From: Tribonema minus
Lineage: Eukaryota; Sar; Xanthophyceae; Tribonematales; Tribonemataceae
Direction of reading: 5' to 3'
Assembly: GCA_017506865.1 (NCBI GenBank)
Contig: JAFCMP010000525.1
Coordinates: 620,001 to 684,000 of the forward strand
Length of the DNA: 64,000 nt
The position numbers were made by a program, and so were the translations under genes. Under the pieces are notes generated by a model. It saw only the letters and a list, made by a program, of their open reading frames with translations. It did no database searches and was not told where the DNA came from. Shown here one piece after another: positions 48,201-60,158 of this stretch (positions are counted from its first letter, which is position 1; each line of letters opens with the position of its first letter).

Positions 48201-49192
48201 CGGTGCGTGCTTCAAGAGTTGGCGAGGCGGGGCGGTGTGCATGGGCGCTCTGCTTGGCTTTTGGGCGGTGGTCACACGCAGCGCTGCTTGGAAGCAGCGC
48301 TGGGCACACCGCCATTCAGAAATGTGTGCTAGAAAGTGTTAGCCTGTGGTCTGCAGGGGCATGCAGGCTGACCCTGACACCCAGGCGCGAGAGCGACGCA
48401 AGCAGCGGGAGCGAGCCGAGATGGCGGTATTGACGGAACAGGCGTCACAGGCCGTAGCTTTGAGAATGCGTCCCGGGTGGCGCGCAGGCGGGTGCGCCTA
48501 CCTGCGCGTCTGTATGGATGGCTTGCTTGAACGCAGCGAGCGGTGCACGCTCACTTTGCGTGGGGGTGAACTGGCCCTCTGTAGAGACCAGCATTTGGGG
48601 GTGAACGTGAAGGGCAGGGAGTTTGCACACTCCGTAGATCGCCGAACCATGGTCGCAGCAAGCACGACACGATGCCGCCATTGGCGTGTGGCGGTAGCGC
48701 GCGCACTCCCTCACACCAGGCGCCTGTACCGGTGAGTGGGGGTCCTCTCATCAGGCCAACGAACCCGCCCTCCATCCCATGCCCGGAGGCCGTATGCAAC
48801 GGCGCAGAACGTAGCACGCCATACGACGCCCGTCCGCGCGCAGCGCTGCAGGGCCTTTTGCACGGCACCTTGACCACACCTGCCCCTCTGTGCAGCCTGA
48901 CTCGTACTTTTTATTACTTCTCGCTCAGGGCCTGTACTGCTTACTTCTTCGCCCCTCAAGCGAAGTACATGAAAGTACGTCTTATGTCGCTGTTGCGTGC
49001 GGTGCTGCGAGCAGGAGGAAGAAGAAAGCGCGCGCGCGCGCCGCGTCGTCCCCCGCGCCCAACACCCTGCCACTGGACCTGGGGCCCGCGGCGGGCGGCA
49101 GGCGCGCGAGCAGCGCCGCCAAGACGACGGCGCTGAAAGCGAGCGCAGACCGCCGCGCGCCTGGTGACGACGGTGAGGCAGCACTGCAATGA
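39290..49192 (+). CDS. Cytosolic carboxypeptidase (CCP/AGTPBP1-AGBL family, M14), tubulin deglutamylase
   Basis: Ten exons, all phases consistent: 39290-39384, 39741-40008, 40488-40566, 41110-41275, 41878-42466, 42961-43071, 43840-43953, 45957-47240, 47970-48202, 49015-49192; 1038 residues. N-domain: [79 protein letters not shown]. Catalytic domain: [11 protein letters not shown] (zinc His402, Glu405), [40 protein letters not shown] (zinc His498), [10 protein letters not shown] (general base Glu633). CCPs remove Glu from tubulin tails and other proteins, chiefly in cilia; this is family knowledge. Oddities: an Ala/Pro insert at about residues 512-570 inside the catalytic domain, and a 400-residue low-complexity tail ending in Arg/Lys-rich exons 9-10. 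Intron 7 carries the exon-end repeat array. Exons 9-10 are less certain than 1-8. Confidence 0.9.
39719..39734 (+). repeat. C16 run serving as acceptor tract of carboxypeptidase exon 2
   Basis: C16 followed by GTGCAG at 39735-39740. The phase-2 junction AG|C requires this acceptor. Confidence 0.85.
41311..41330 (+). repeat. Short TTAGGG-like array in carboxypeptidase intron 4
   Basis: GGGCTAGGGCTAGGGTAGGG lies 36 bases after the exon-4 donor. Confidence 0.75.
43440..43715 (+). repeat. Diverged ~205-bp tandem duplication in carboxypeptidase intron 6
   Basis: The segment around 43470-43500 (CTAAGCCCTTCGCCGTTCCT then GCTGC) recurs at about 43683-43712 (TTAAGCCCTGCACCGTTCCT then GCTGC), with matching CAGCAG...CAGTGTTCAACTG / CCACTGTCTGATTG context upstream. 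Confidence 0.6.
43912..45330 (+). repeat. ~108-bp minisatellite: exon-7 end + splice donor + CCCTAA, 12-13 copies
   Basis: The last 42 bases of exon 7 (GGCGCTGGGCCGCGCCCAAG ... CACCCCGAG) plus GTGAGGT(G)ACGTGA recur after 43953, beginning near 44033, 44143, 44258, 44364, 44434, 44545, 44658, 44763, 44877, 44982, 45089, 45198 and 45298. Between copies lie CCCTAACCCTAA-type repeats and GGGCTAGCCCTAACCTGA. Most copies keep a usable-looking GTGAGG donor. The array fills two thirds of intron 7. Confidence 0.95.
47391..47423 (+). repeat. CCCTAA array in carboxypeptidase intron 8
   Basis: Four perfect CCCTAA units and one variant. TTAGGG-sense pieces follow at 47544-47560 and 47819-47831. Confidence 0.9.
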
Positions 49193-49204
49193 CCCCAAAT
49201 TTAG

Positions 49205-49430
49205 CAACTTCTACTGTAAAAGTTCAACTGCATAATCTGTACAACTCAGCGCAGCGAAGCTGGCGCTGAAGGTCGAGCGCGAACCGCCGCACGTCCGCTG
49301 ACGCAGCAGCACCGCAGATGGCAGTCTTGCAACTTCTACTGTTCAACCTCAACTGCATAACTTGTACAACTCAGCTCACTTCTACTGTTCAACCTCAACT
49401 GCATAACTTGTACAACTCAGCTCGTGGCTG
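49205..49430 (+). repeat. ~50-bp tandem repeats just after the carboxypeptidase stop
   Basis: AACTTCTACTGT...TCAACTGCATAA(C/T)(T/C)TGTACAACTCAGC occurs three times (about 49206, 49328, 49377). After the first copy, GCGCTGAAGGTCGAGCGCGA echoes the last exon (GCGCTGAAAGCGAGCGCAGA), so the exon tail was copied here too. Confidence 0.8.
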
Positions 49431-49704
49431 CTCAGCTCAGCTCGTGGCTGCTTCACCGAGGTGGCACCACCGTTTCACAGAGTTCAACGAGGCGCTTTCG
49501 CCGCGACGTGCGCCGTTGAGCACCTGATGTTGCTGCGCATGGCCGCTCTCACTGCGTGCAGTACAACACATCTTCCACACAAACGTTTCAGCTCGCGAAT
49601 TCAATTTCACGATTGCCACGCATTGGCAGGGCCTCATTGTGCACTACCATACATCAAGACTTCAATCTAAGTGCTAGCCAAGCACCGCGCACGTCAGCGC
49701 TGAT

Positions 49705-50487
49705 GTGCTGTGCCATTGCCCACACCCCACTGCGTGCTGCCGTCCCAAATCTGGCACGCTACGCTTGCGACTCTTATCGTGTCTCCCCCCCCATCTGCGC
49801 CGTTGCCTGCCGTCCGCCGCTTGCGCCCGAGCAGCGCCACCACGCCCTGGCTGTGTTGCCACTTTTGCCACCTGTCCACCTCTCGTCCGACCCTCGCCGC
49901 CACCGCTGCCGCTGCACGCGCCGCCTGCCTGGTGGCCCGCCGCCGCCGCTGCTGCCACCGCCGCCACTGCCGCCGCTGCCGCCGTGGCTGCGCCTGGCGC
50001 CACTCACGCCCCAACGCTCAGTGAGCAGTGCATGCTGCCGCTGCTGAAGCAGCGCACTTCTGCGCATGCCGGAAGCAGCGCAGCGCCTGAGTGCCCCGCG
50101 CGCACGCGCAGCGCCAGGCGGAGCGTCGCTGCGCAGCCGGCGGCAGCACTGGCCACAGGCGATGCAACGGCTGACACCGCCGCCAGCGGTGCTGCCGCAC
50201 CTCGCGCTCGACGCCACAGCGACAGCGCAGCAGCAGCAGCAGCAGCGGCAGCGGCAGCGGCAGCGGCAGCAGCAGCGGCAGCAGCAGCAGCAGCAGCAGG
50301 AGGCGCAGCAGCGTCGGCACGAAGGGCCAGTAGAAAGGCGGCGGAAACTGCGCGCGCACCGCCGGAGGGAGCGGACCGCGCTATGCTGCGCGGCGGCAGG
50401 GATGCTGCCAGCGTCAGCAGCCGCAAGGCGTTGATGGCGCAGCGTCTCAAGCAGCGCTCCGCAGCTGGCTCAGGAGGTGCTGGCTGA
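49705..50487 (+). CDS. Low-complexity open frame, doubtful gene
   Basis: 260 codons, Ala/Pro/Arg-rich, with an Ala run coded by CAG/CGG repeats (50227-50300) and an end RKALMAQRLKQRSAAGSGG. There is no recognisable domain. It could be a separate gene, an exon of a longer carboxypeptidase transcript, or a chance frame in CTG-rich DNA. Confidence 0.25.
   Translation: MLCHCPHPTACCRPKSGTLRLRLLSCLPPHLRRCLPSAACARAAPPRPGCVATFATCPPLVRPSPPPLPLHAPPAWWPAAAAAATAATAAAAAVAAPGATHAPTLSEQCMLPLLKQRTSAHAGSSAAPECPARTRSARRSVAAQPAAALATGDATADTAASGAAAPRARRHSDSAAAAAAAAAAAAAAAAAAAAAAAAGGAAASARRASRKAAETARAPPEGADRAMLRGGRDAASVSSRKALMAQRLKQRSAAGSGGAG
50227..50300 (+). repeat. (CAG/CGG)n trinucleotide repeat
   Basis: About 24 CAG/CGG triplets, uninterrupted in phase. 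Confidence 0.9.
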
Positions 50488-50499
50488 GCCTTGCCACTT

Positions 50500-52188
50500 G
50501 ATTGTAGGCAGCAGATATCAAAGAATAAGGATCACACTGCTGGCGCCGGCCAGCCTGCTGCCTTTTTCAAAGGGTGTTGTGGACATGCTTCCCTGAGGGC
50601 GGCTTCAAAAGGAATGAAACTGCCAACCTGCCGCACTACTTAGCGTTCTGCGCATGCCCTTCCTTGTACCTTCAACCCACTGAGGACCTGCTTCAATTTC
50701 TATGCAGCGGCACCATTCTGACGCGTAGAAGCAACGGCCTTGTCGACGCAAGGCGGGAACCACGGCCAAAGATGATGAGGCAGTGGATGTGCACCTTCTT
50801 GTATGTCAACACGGATCACACATGTTCTTGTCCAGCTGCCTACTTGGACAATGATGTGCAGTCTGCGACGATGCTGCATCGAAGGCCCGGCATCGTGGCA
50901 CCCACCCACTGTGCTCAGAGCGCTAGCGACCGCCGCCAAGCAGTCGGAATCCAGCGGATCGAACGTGCGGACGGGCGCCCTCATCAGTGCACAGAAAGTA
51001 TGCAGCGGGCAGGCGAGCATGCAGTCGCATGCACGTAAACGCATGCAAACAGAGAGGGCGCCAAATCCACGTTAAAGGAGTGTAATTATTATGGGCAAGT
51101 TTGGTCAAAATTGCTGCATAGACTGGCGCTACGGACAGCGCAGCGAAGGCCTGCCCCCCCCCCCCCCCCCCCCCCCCGCGACATCCGCATGTGGGGCCAG
51201 TGGCCCTCCCCAATGCCAGTTGGCAGGAGTCAAGACAGCACGCGGGATGTGCCCCCCTTCCCATACCCCCCCCTGCCCCACTGATCAACGTGACCCTACA
51301 ATCAGGCCGGTGGGAACCTTGACCGTAATCCCTCCCCAAGCTTCAGCCTCCGGGCGAGCGCTGCTGTCACTTGCGCCAACCGCAAAACGTCACCGACGGA
51401 AACAAGGTGAGCCTGCACGCCGCCTGCTGCCCCTCTCCACCTGGGGATAGGTACGTATTGTTACATGTGCTGAGCTAACTTCAACTTCAACTCTGCTCCA
51501 CGCCGGCGCCAGCGCGGCGCGCGTGCGCACCAAAAATGCAGGCGCTCGCCCTGCGCCGCGGTGAAACGACGTGCGCCCCTACTGACGCGGCGCTGACGGT
51601 GACGGAAGTGGGTTCGGTCGGGGGTGGGTGGGGGGGGCAGACCTTGCAGCAGTTGGGGGGGGGGGGGGGGGGGGGGGCAAAGGGGTGTGTCGGTGGGGGG
51701 GGGGCGGGAGGGGGCAGGACTGAATGGTCACGGCTGCCGTAGCAAGGAGCAAGGAGCTGCAGCCTGCTGTTGTGAGCAGCGACCATCTGCGCCGCTGCTG
51801 CCGCCGTTGCCATTCCGGCAAAACGCCTTGCCGTGACAGCGCGCGCCGCGCCTCTCTTGCCGTGCGCTGTCGCACGGATGTTTGGTCTCGAGAGGAGACT
51901 GCTGCCCCAGCCTGGAGGTGCAAGGCATCAGTCGCTTGGCCACCACGTGTGCACCCTGCTGTCTCACTGCAGCTTCAATCTCCGTGACGTGCCTCCCCCT
52001 CCCCCCCAGCCCCTCCCCCACCCACAGCACCAGGCCTGCCTTAAGGGTGCAGGGGGGCGCGTACGCACATATGGGCGTCTGTGTGGGGGGGGGAGAGGTA
52101 CCCAAGAATCTGGGGGCGGTCATCCCCCAGGTAGTAGTGAGGGGGGGGAGGCAATCAAGCGCGAGACACACGCCGCTGCCCCCACTGC
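50500..52188. other. Intergenic region between convergent genes
   Basis: Holds C24 at 51154-51177 and G23 at 51655-51677 and several shorter G/C runs. No exon could be supported on either strand. Confidence 0.45.
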
Positions 52189-55100
52189 CTACGCTGGCGC
52201 GCCGGCCGCGACGTGCGCGCCGCCGGCGTCCTCCAGCAGCAGCTCCGCGCCGCGCGACGCCATGAGCACGACGGTGGAGTGCACGTTGCCGTTGGGGATG
52301 ACGGGGATGACGGAGGCGTCGGCGACGCGCAGGTGGCGCACGCCGCGCACGCGCAGCCGCTCGTCCACGACGGCGAGCGGGTCGTCGGCGTCGCCGTTGG
52401 CCATGCGCGCCGTGCCGCACCTGTGTCAAAGAGGGCGGCGGCGTTGTCAGGTCGCGCCGCGATCAAAGAACTTTGGCGATGGTGGGGAGGCAAAGAAATT
52501 AGCGCAGCAGCCGCTCGTCCACGACGGCGAGCGGGACGTCGGCGTCGCCGTTGGCCATGCGCGCCGTGCCGCACCTGGGGGGGCGGCGGGCAGGCGGCGG
52601 CGGCGGCGTCAGGCCGCGTGGCGATTGAGAACGATGATAACGATTGGCGGGAGGATGAAAGAATTGGCGCACGCGCAGGCGCTTGTCCACAATGGCGAGG
52701 AGGTCGTCGGCCGTCGCCGTTGGCCATGCGCGCCGTGCCGCACCTGCAGGGGCGGCGGGCAAGCGGCGGCAGCGTCAGGTCGCGGCGATCAAGAACTTTG
52801 GTGATGGTGGGAAGGCGAAGAAATTGGCGCAGCAGACGCGCAGTGCATGACGGCGAGCGCGTCGTCTGCGCCGCCGTTGGCCATGCGCGCCGTGCCGCAC
52901 CTGGGGCAGGTGGGGGCGGCAGCGTGCAAGAAGTGGCGTCGTCAGGCCGCGTGGCGATCGCGAACGACGGCGGGAGGGTGAATGGGTCGGCACAGCAGGC
53001 GGCGCACGTCGCGCACGCGCAGCTGCTCAGTCCGCATCACGGCGGCAGACCAGGCGCGCTTGAAGAGACAGATGTGTGTGTGTGGGGGGGGGGGGGTGCA
53101 CACGCGCGCGCAGTGGTCTTCCCGCCCGTCAGGTCAGGGCGATAGCGGACAATGGGAGGACGGGCGCGTTGGGGGCGGGGGCAGCGGCAGGGTAGACGCA
53201 GCAGCCGCGTGTGCGACACGGTCAGGGACTAGGGTTAGGGTTAGGGTGAGCGCTGCTGGCGCGCGTTAGCCGTCAGGTCAGCGTGGTGCAGTCAACGGCA
53301 GCTCGCGCACGGTTGAAGCGCTCGGCGTCCGAGCCCTGCGGCAAATGTCGGGCAGTCAATGCACACCGCTGCTGCAGCGCGCTCGGGTCGTCACAACGGC
53401 AAGCGTCCATCGTATACATACCGCATGGGCGAGAGCTGTCGTCAGCGCACGCACTCACCTCACGCGCGAGGCGTGTCGGCATTCAGAGAACGGCAGTGAG
53501 AAGCGCTGCAAGAAGCAGGAGCACCTCTGCGCTTTGCAGCACACTGCACTCCCTGCGTCTCCAGCTAGGGTCGCCGTTGTTTGCCACAGTCATCGGTGGA
53601 CACAGCCGAGCATTGCTGCGCTCGTTGCGTTGTGCTCAAAGCATTTGCCAGACCAAGCCAACACCCACAACCAGCTAGCGAACGTCATCCCAACACGGCG
53701 GAGGGAGCGCTGACATGGCCATGGTACCCTAGCCCTGACCCTACACATTGAGAGGGGGGTCACCAGTGGCTATTGCCCCCTCCCCCCCCCCCCCCCCCCC
53801 GCGCGCACTGAAACACTAAGCCTGTACTGAGAAGCGCGACACACACGCGCGTCTTGAGCGGGGGGGTGGGGGGGGCGGGCTCACCAGTGGCTGTTGCTGT
53901 AGATGTGCTCGCGCACCCACGCGCGCAGCGCCGCGGGCGCCATGTCGTCGCTCAGCCCCGGCGTGACGCTGCGCAGCGTCACGTCGCGCAGCGGCGGCGC
54001 GCGCTGGATCTCGCGCACGCGCCCTACGGCCCACGCGATGCGCGCCACGTCGAGCTCCGTGAGCACGGGGAGCGCGGGGTCGCCGACGATGCGCGGGGGG
54101 CGCGACAGGGGGGCCTCGGCGTCGAGAGCGACGGCCTTGCGCCCCTCCGGGCGCAGCAGCGCGATCGTGATGAGCACCGCGGGCGACTCCTGGTTGACGG
54201 GACGCGTGTGGTTCAGCACCTGGATGTGCGGTTCGGTGACCTGCGAGGGGGGGGGGGGGGGGGGGGGGGAGGGGTTCAAATGTCGAATGTCCAGGTATAC
54301 CCGATTCACTGTCAGTACCCCTGAATGTCGAATGCGCAGCGAGGAGGCGTCGGTCGTATAGGGGCGCGCTGGGATTGGGTGGGGTGGGGGGGAAGGGGGG
54401 GCCACGCCGTGCGTCTAACACGAACGAACACCGGCTGCGCAGCGGCGTGCCCGCGCAGGGCTGGCTGTGCGCACCACCACTCGCTGACCACGCGCATGCA
54501 GGCGACGATGCACGCGCAAAGCACACTCATTTGCCGTGCATGCAGCCGCCCGAACCTGCAGGCTCGCGATGTGAGCGACCCCCGACCTTACCCCTAACCC
54601 TAGGGTCAGACCTCAGGCTCGGCCGGCGCGCGCGCGCACCTGCGGGAAGACCGTGAGCTGTATGTCCGGCACCGTGGTGTTGCTCAGGCCCGAGCACAGG
54701 AAGGCGCCCGCGGTCTGTCCCGTCGACGCAAAGAGCCCAAAGGGCGACGACCACACGGGCGTCCCCTCCTGGTCCGCGGCGTCGATGACGCCCGCCATGG
54801 TGACGCCGGGGGGGAAGTCGATCTCGAGCGCGCGCATGACGTTGAGCTTGTACTTCTCGAGCTCCTGCGGGAGGGGCGAGGGGGGGGCAGGGGGGGACTG
54901 AGCGGGGGCACTTGTACGCCGAATGGCGCGCCATGTGAGGAAGTCGCCACCCTCAAGTGCCGCAGTGGGCAATGTTTGCGGGTGCTTGTGTAGAGATCAT
55001 CAGGACAGCGTCAACGATGAAGTCGACTTGCAACCCCCGATGCTGGTGCACCCGACACAGCGATGGGTTTTGAGATGCTGTCAGTGCTCTCGTCGTGGCT

Positions 55101-58100
55101 TGAACCTGTTTTGTCCCAGGCGGTGCCTCATGCCTGAGAGGAGCAGTGCTCTCACAGGAGGGCTCTCTCGCGGCACACCATCGATGGCTCGCGCCCTGAG
55201 CATGCAGCCCCTCCCCCCCCTGCAACAGCACCCAGCGCTGCACAGCGCCAGGCAATCAGCGGCGGAGCGCCAGCTTGTGCGCAACACGTACTACATCTCA
55301 AAGCACTTGGAGTACGCGTTCCAGGAATGCGAAGCCTCCACAGTGCGCTCCGCGGCAGCATCGCAGCATCCCACAACAGCACACGACACCATCATCACAG
55401 CGTCGCTCAACACACAACAAACACGCGCACGCACCAGCGCGAGCTTGTACGCGCTCGGGTACCGCTCCAGCAGCGTGTGCCCCGCGGTGAACATGAGCCC
55501 GACGCCGGGGTGGTCCTGCAGGTTGCGCCCGACCCCCGGGACGTCCGCGACGCACGCGACCCCCGCGTCCGCGAGCGCGCGCGCGTCGCCGATGCCGCTC
55601 GCCATGAGCAGCCGCGGCGTCATGAGGGCGCCGCCGGAGACGACGATGGCGCGTCCGCCGTCGCTGCCGCCGTTGTCCGAAGCGTCGAGAGGGGGGCCGC
55701 GGCCCGCGGGGAAGAGGCGCGCGACGCGCGTTTCGCCGTTGTGGGTGTAGGCGACGCCGACGGCGGCGGGCGCGGGGGGGGGCGGCGGCGCAGCGGCGGG
55801 GCGATGTCGTCGAGCGGCGGCGGGGGGGCGGTGGTGTCCGCCTCCAGGAGGATCTGGGAGACTTCAGCTTTGGAGAGGATCTGGCGGGGGGGGGGGGGGG
55901 GGGGGGGAGGGAGGGGAGGTTGTCATGCGGTCATTGTCAAGTGGGCACATGGCTGTGGTGGAGGGTGTAGCATCTCTGAGAAGTGCTGAAGCACATGCGT
56001 GAGAGATGAGAGTTTTGGGGGGCGAGGAAGCGTCACCGTCGGCATGTATGTCCTTCACCCTGCAGCAAAATCAAGTGGTAGGGCTAGGGGCGTAGGTCTA
56101 ACGGGGCGGGTGCTTGGGCTCCACAGCGGCTTGTCCCCTTCAAGCATGGCGAAGAAACCCCGCACTAATGCAAGGGGTCTGAGCAGGGGGGGAGAGGGAA
56201 GTGTGGGTGCGCCAGGCACGGCACGGCATGCATCCGATATATGAATCGCCATGAGTTCATCGTACGCAAAGCGCGGTAACCGCAGTTCATGCACAGAGCA
56301 CGCGGCGCGCTGGCGAGGCGTGAGGGGGCCGATGGCGCGTTCACGTGCGCCGCCACACTGCTTGAATCGCGCCAAGTGCGCGGCGCAAGCGGAGCGCACA
56401 CTGGGCAGGGAACAGCGCACCTGTGTGTCTACAGGCATGCCTGTGGGCTAGGTATGCAGCAGCGCACATCGACCACATGCCTAACCCCACAGGGGGGGGG
56501 GGGCGGCACGACGGTCTCACTGCGCAGGGGGAGGGGGGGGGGGGGGGGGGGGGGGGGGTAGCGGGAATCGCAAGGGGGCCGCTTGACCGCAACAGTCAAG
56601 CACACTGCGGCGGGCTGAACAGAGGACGGAAGGAGGGGGGGGTGAGGGGTGGTATGCTCACCGTGAGGTTCGGGCGCGGCACCTTGCCGCTGATGATGGG
56701 CCCGAGCAGCGCGCGCGCGGCGCTGTCGCGCACGCCCTCGCGGATGGCAAACGTGTACAGGCCCGCGCCCTCGCGCGCGCCGGGGCGGTTGAAGTCGTCC
56801 ACCACCGGCAGGCCGAGGTACGCGCACGACTCGATGAAGAACGCCGCGACTTCGTCCACCCACAGCGGCGGCGAGTTGGTGATGGGGCCGGCTGCGCGCG
56901 GGGGGGGGGGGCGCGCGCGGTGAGCCGGCGATCGGGTTGCGATTGTGGCATGCGCTGCGGCTGCTGCCGCTGCCGCATATGGTATGCGTAGCGGCGGCTG
57001 CTGCTGCTGCAGCTAGCGCGCAGGGTGAGACTGTAGTTTGAGACAGTGTTTTTTTTTTTTTTGGCGAGCGGGGGTTGGTGCGGCGCGCGCCACGCGAGGT
57101 GTGGCCGCGGTCTGCGGTGCGCTGCGCACCCGAGCGAAGGGCTCCGCTGCGGCAGCGCAGCGGCGGCCGACGCGTGAGCGGCGCAGAGCACAGCAGGCGC
57201 TCATCGCTTGCGTGTCGAGGTTCTGCTGAGAGTGTCTGCGCCGTCCGCGTTGGAGATAATGACTGAAGACCGCGCTGCAGCGCATTGGAGTGAGGGGTGG
57301 TGGCACTGAAACCCGCGCACCTGTGCTCCTCAGCTTAGGCGGTAGCTGCTGACCAGCAGCTGACGAGGCAGAGCTGAGTGTTACAGATAGCGGCGTGCAC
57401 TATGCAAAGGGAGTCGAGGTTCAGAGGGGGGAGTCAATCATGAATTGCTTCGACGTGAGAGTCGCGCTAGTGCAGTGCTCAGCAGGACAGGACGTAAACC
57501 GGCGATCAGCGCGCCGAGCGCGGCGCGAGTCCGCATGACCACACGGACCATTCCTACACGTTGCAGGCGCAGCTGGCAGCATGGCACGCCATACGCTTCA
57601 ACATGAGAGTCGCTCTAAGTAGTGCAGGGCCCAGCGGGACGATCAGAGTCCGCATGACCACACGGACCATTCCTACACGTTGCAGGCGCGGGATGGCAGT
57701 ATGGCACGCCACGTGTGCGCTACATAGGCAGAGCGTGTTGGAGTTGAACTTGTGACCGACCGCATGCGCCGGCCGCAGTCCTCTTTGCAGCACTGCTTGC
57801 AAACAGACCTTCCACAATCCATGCAGGGGGCGGTAGGCAGTGACACTGCATGCTTTCCAACGGGCACTCACTGACACAGGCGCCGTGCTAAACACGCGCA
57901 CGCGCAGGCGTTCAGCACCAGTTCAGCAGGAGTTCACGTGCGTACCGGTGCCGTGCCAGTCGGGCGTCGGCGGCGGCGGCTGCGTCTCGATCCGGCCGCC
58001 GGCGGTGGTGTCATAGCACTCCATCGCCTGGAGGCGGCAGCGCGCGGCAAGCAGCATGCGTCATGATCAACGCTCACGCAGCGGCAGCAGTGCACACCGG

Positions 58101-60123
58101 AAGTCGCGATCGTCATTGCTCGCGCAGAGGCGCTGCGCACGGCGTTTAATGCAGTGTGCATACGCGGCAGGAGATGCGGGGGGTGCTGCGGCCGGCGTTG
58201 TGGGGGCCAGTGCCATGTGGCAGGCAGCGCGCAGCAGCAGCTGCTGCTTGTAGCGTGAGCTGTAAAGTGATGGTCAGGGCTTAGGATTAGGGGTTCGGGC
58301 CATGGCGCAGTGCACGGTGGTGCTGCCACTGTGCAACATGCAACGGCAGCGCGGAGCATCATGTGCTATGAGCAGCGCACAGCACCGATCACTTACCGCA
58401 TGTCTCTCAAATGTGCAGAAAGAGTCTATTGGAGAACACGTGCAGATACTCGAATGAAGCAAGAAACACAGCAGCAGCGAAACACAAACTGGATGCGAGG
58501 CGCACAGGCATCTACACGCCGTTGCCATGCGCTGCGAGCACTTTGCGGCAGACCGCTGCGTTGCATGTTCAACTGCCAAATGCTGCAACTTGTGACGCGC
58601 CATTACTTCAAGTGGTTGGCGCGCATTGCCTACCATCGTGCAGGTGGCACAGGCTGCTCCTGGCCGCAACGGGCAGCTGCAGCAGCGCTAGCTCCGGCAC
58701 AGAGCAACACGCTACACATGTACGTATCACGCCTGCGGGTGGCACGCACTGTCCTCGCGACCAGCCGCTGCGACGGCGCTCGCTCTGTGCGCGCAACGCA
58801 GCCACACGGCTCATCAGCGATACCGGCACCTGCGGCAGCGCTCACCGACGTAGCGCCCTGCGGGTGGCACGGGCCGCCGCCCAGTAATCGCAGCAGGCAG
58901 CTGTGGCAGCGTCCAGCCACGGCGCTATCGCAGCGTGCCCGTACGTAACTGTCACGCACGTTTCAGATCCTGTTTCGTCATCGTAGCTACAGCAGTGCTC
59001 AGTGCACGTGCGCGCTTGCGCAGGCCACCGCCCCGCCGCCGCGACACGCAGCTGCAGCAGCCCTCACCCTGCACCGCCATGATGCCAACCTGCGTCGCCC
59101 CACGTGACCGACTGGTCATCATCACAGGCAGCTGCAGCAGCGCTCACCTTGTAGTGCTCCAGCGCCATCTCCCACGTCCACCCGTCCACGCCCCATGCGT
59201 CAAAGTCCTCCTTGATGGCGCGCACGTACAGCATGGCATTGTGGATGCCACAGCCTGCGAAGGCGCCAGAGGGGGGGGTTCAGGGGGAGGAGGGGGGGAG
59301 GTGTCAGCGACGTCTCGGCAACAATTTCTCGGGGGGCGGGAACTCGGCAGCAGGCGTCGGTGCTTGTGCAAGGTCATCATGTCACGCTGCTCGACGGGGC
59401 TTCAATCAGCAGCGCTCAGACGATGGCGGCAGCGCTCAGCAAGCGGGTAGGCGCGTGCTCCTCGCGCGCGAGGCAACTGATCGCCGCTGCGACGCGCACG
59501 CAGCCAGCTCTGCCGCCGCGCCGCGGCGTTGATCCGCACGCGCAGCGGCCGTCGTGCGCCCGGCGCTCGTGCAGTACGCGTGCTGCGGTGCGCCTCTCCC
59601 CACAGCCCCTCAGTGATGAAGACAGAGTGCTCGAAGTGCACATGCAGCCGCACTCAGTCTCCCCACGCCCTCCCCCCCCGGGCCCCTCACCCCCTACCGC
59701 CTTCGCAGCGGGGGTGTTCAGCTTTGCGCTGCGCCGCATCAAAGGTGCTGCTTGGATGCACAGACGTGTGGCAGCAGCGCTCAGCTCCCCCCCCACCCAC
59801 CCCCCACCCCCCCCCTCCACCCCCCGCCCCCCCCCCTTCCCAAACACAAGACACACACATGGAGCAGCAGCACTGAGCCAAACATCCTTGCCCCCTCCCC
59901 CAACTCCGATCGCCTTGACAACGAGGACATGCAGCTCGCCCCGCTGCGTCATGCGGAGCAGCTTACAGACACAAAATGCTCCACATGTAGAAGCAGCGCT
60001 CAGCCCCCCCCCCCTCACCTCCGAGCGCCTTGGCGACGAGCGCGTTCGGCTCGCCGCGCCGCGTCGTGTGGAGCAGCTTAATGCGACACAAATGCTCCAC
60101 ATGTAGAAGCAGCGCGCTCAGCT

Positions 60124-60158
<35 letters not shown>

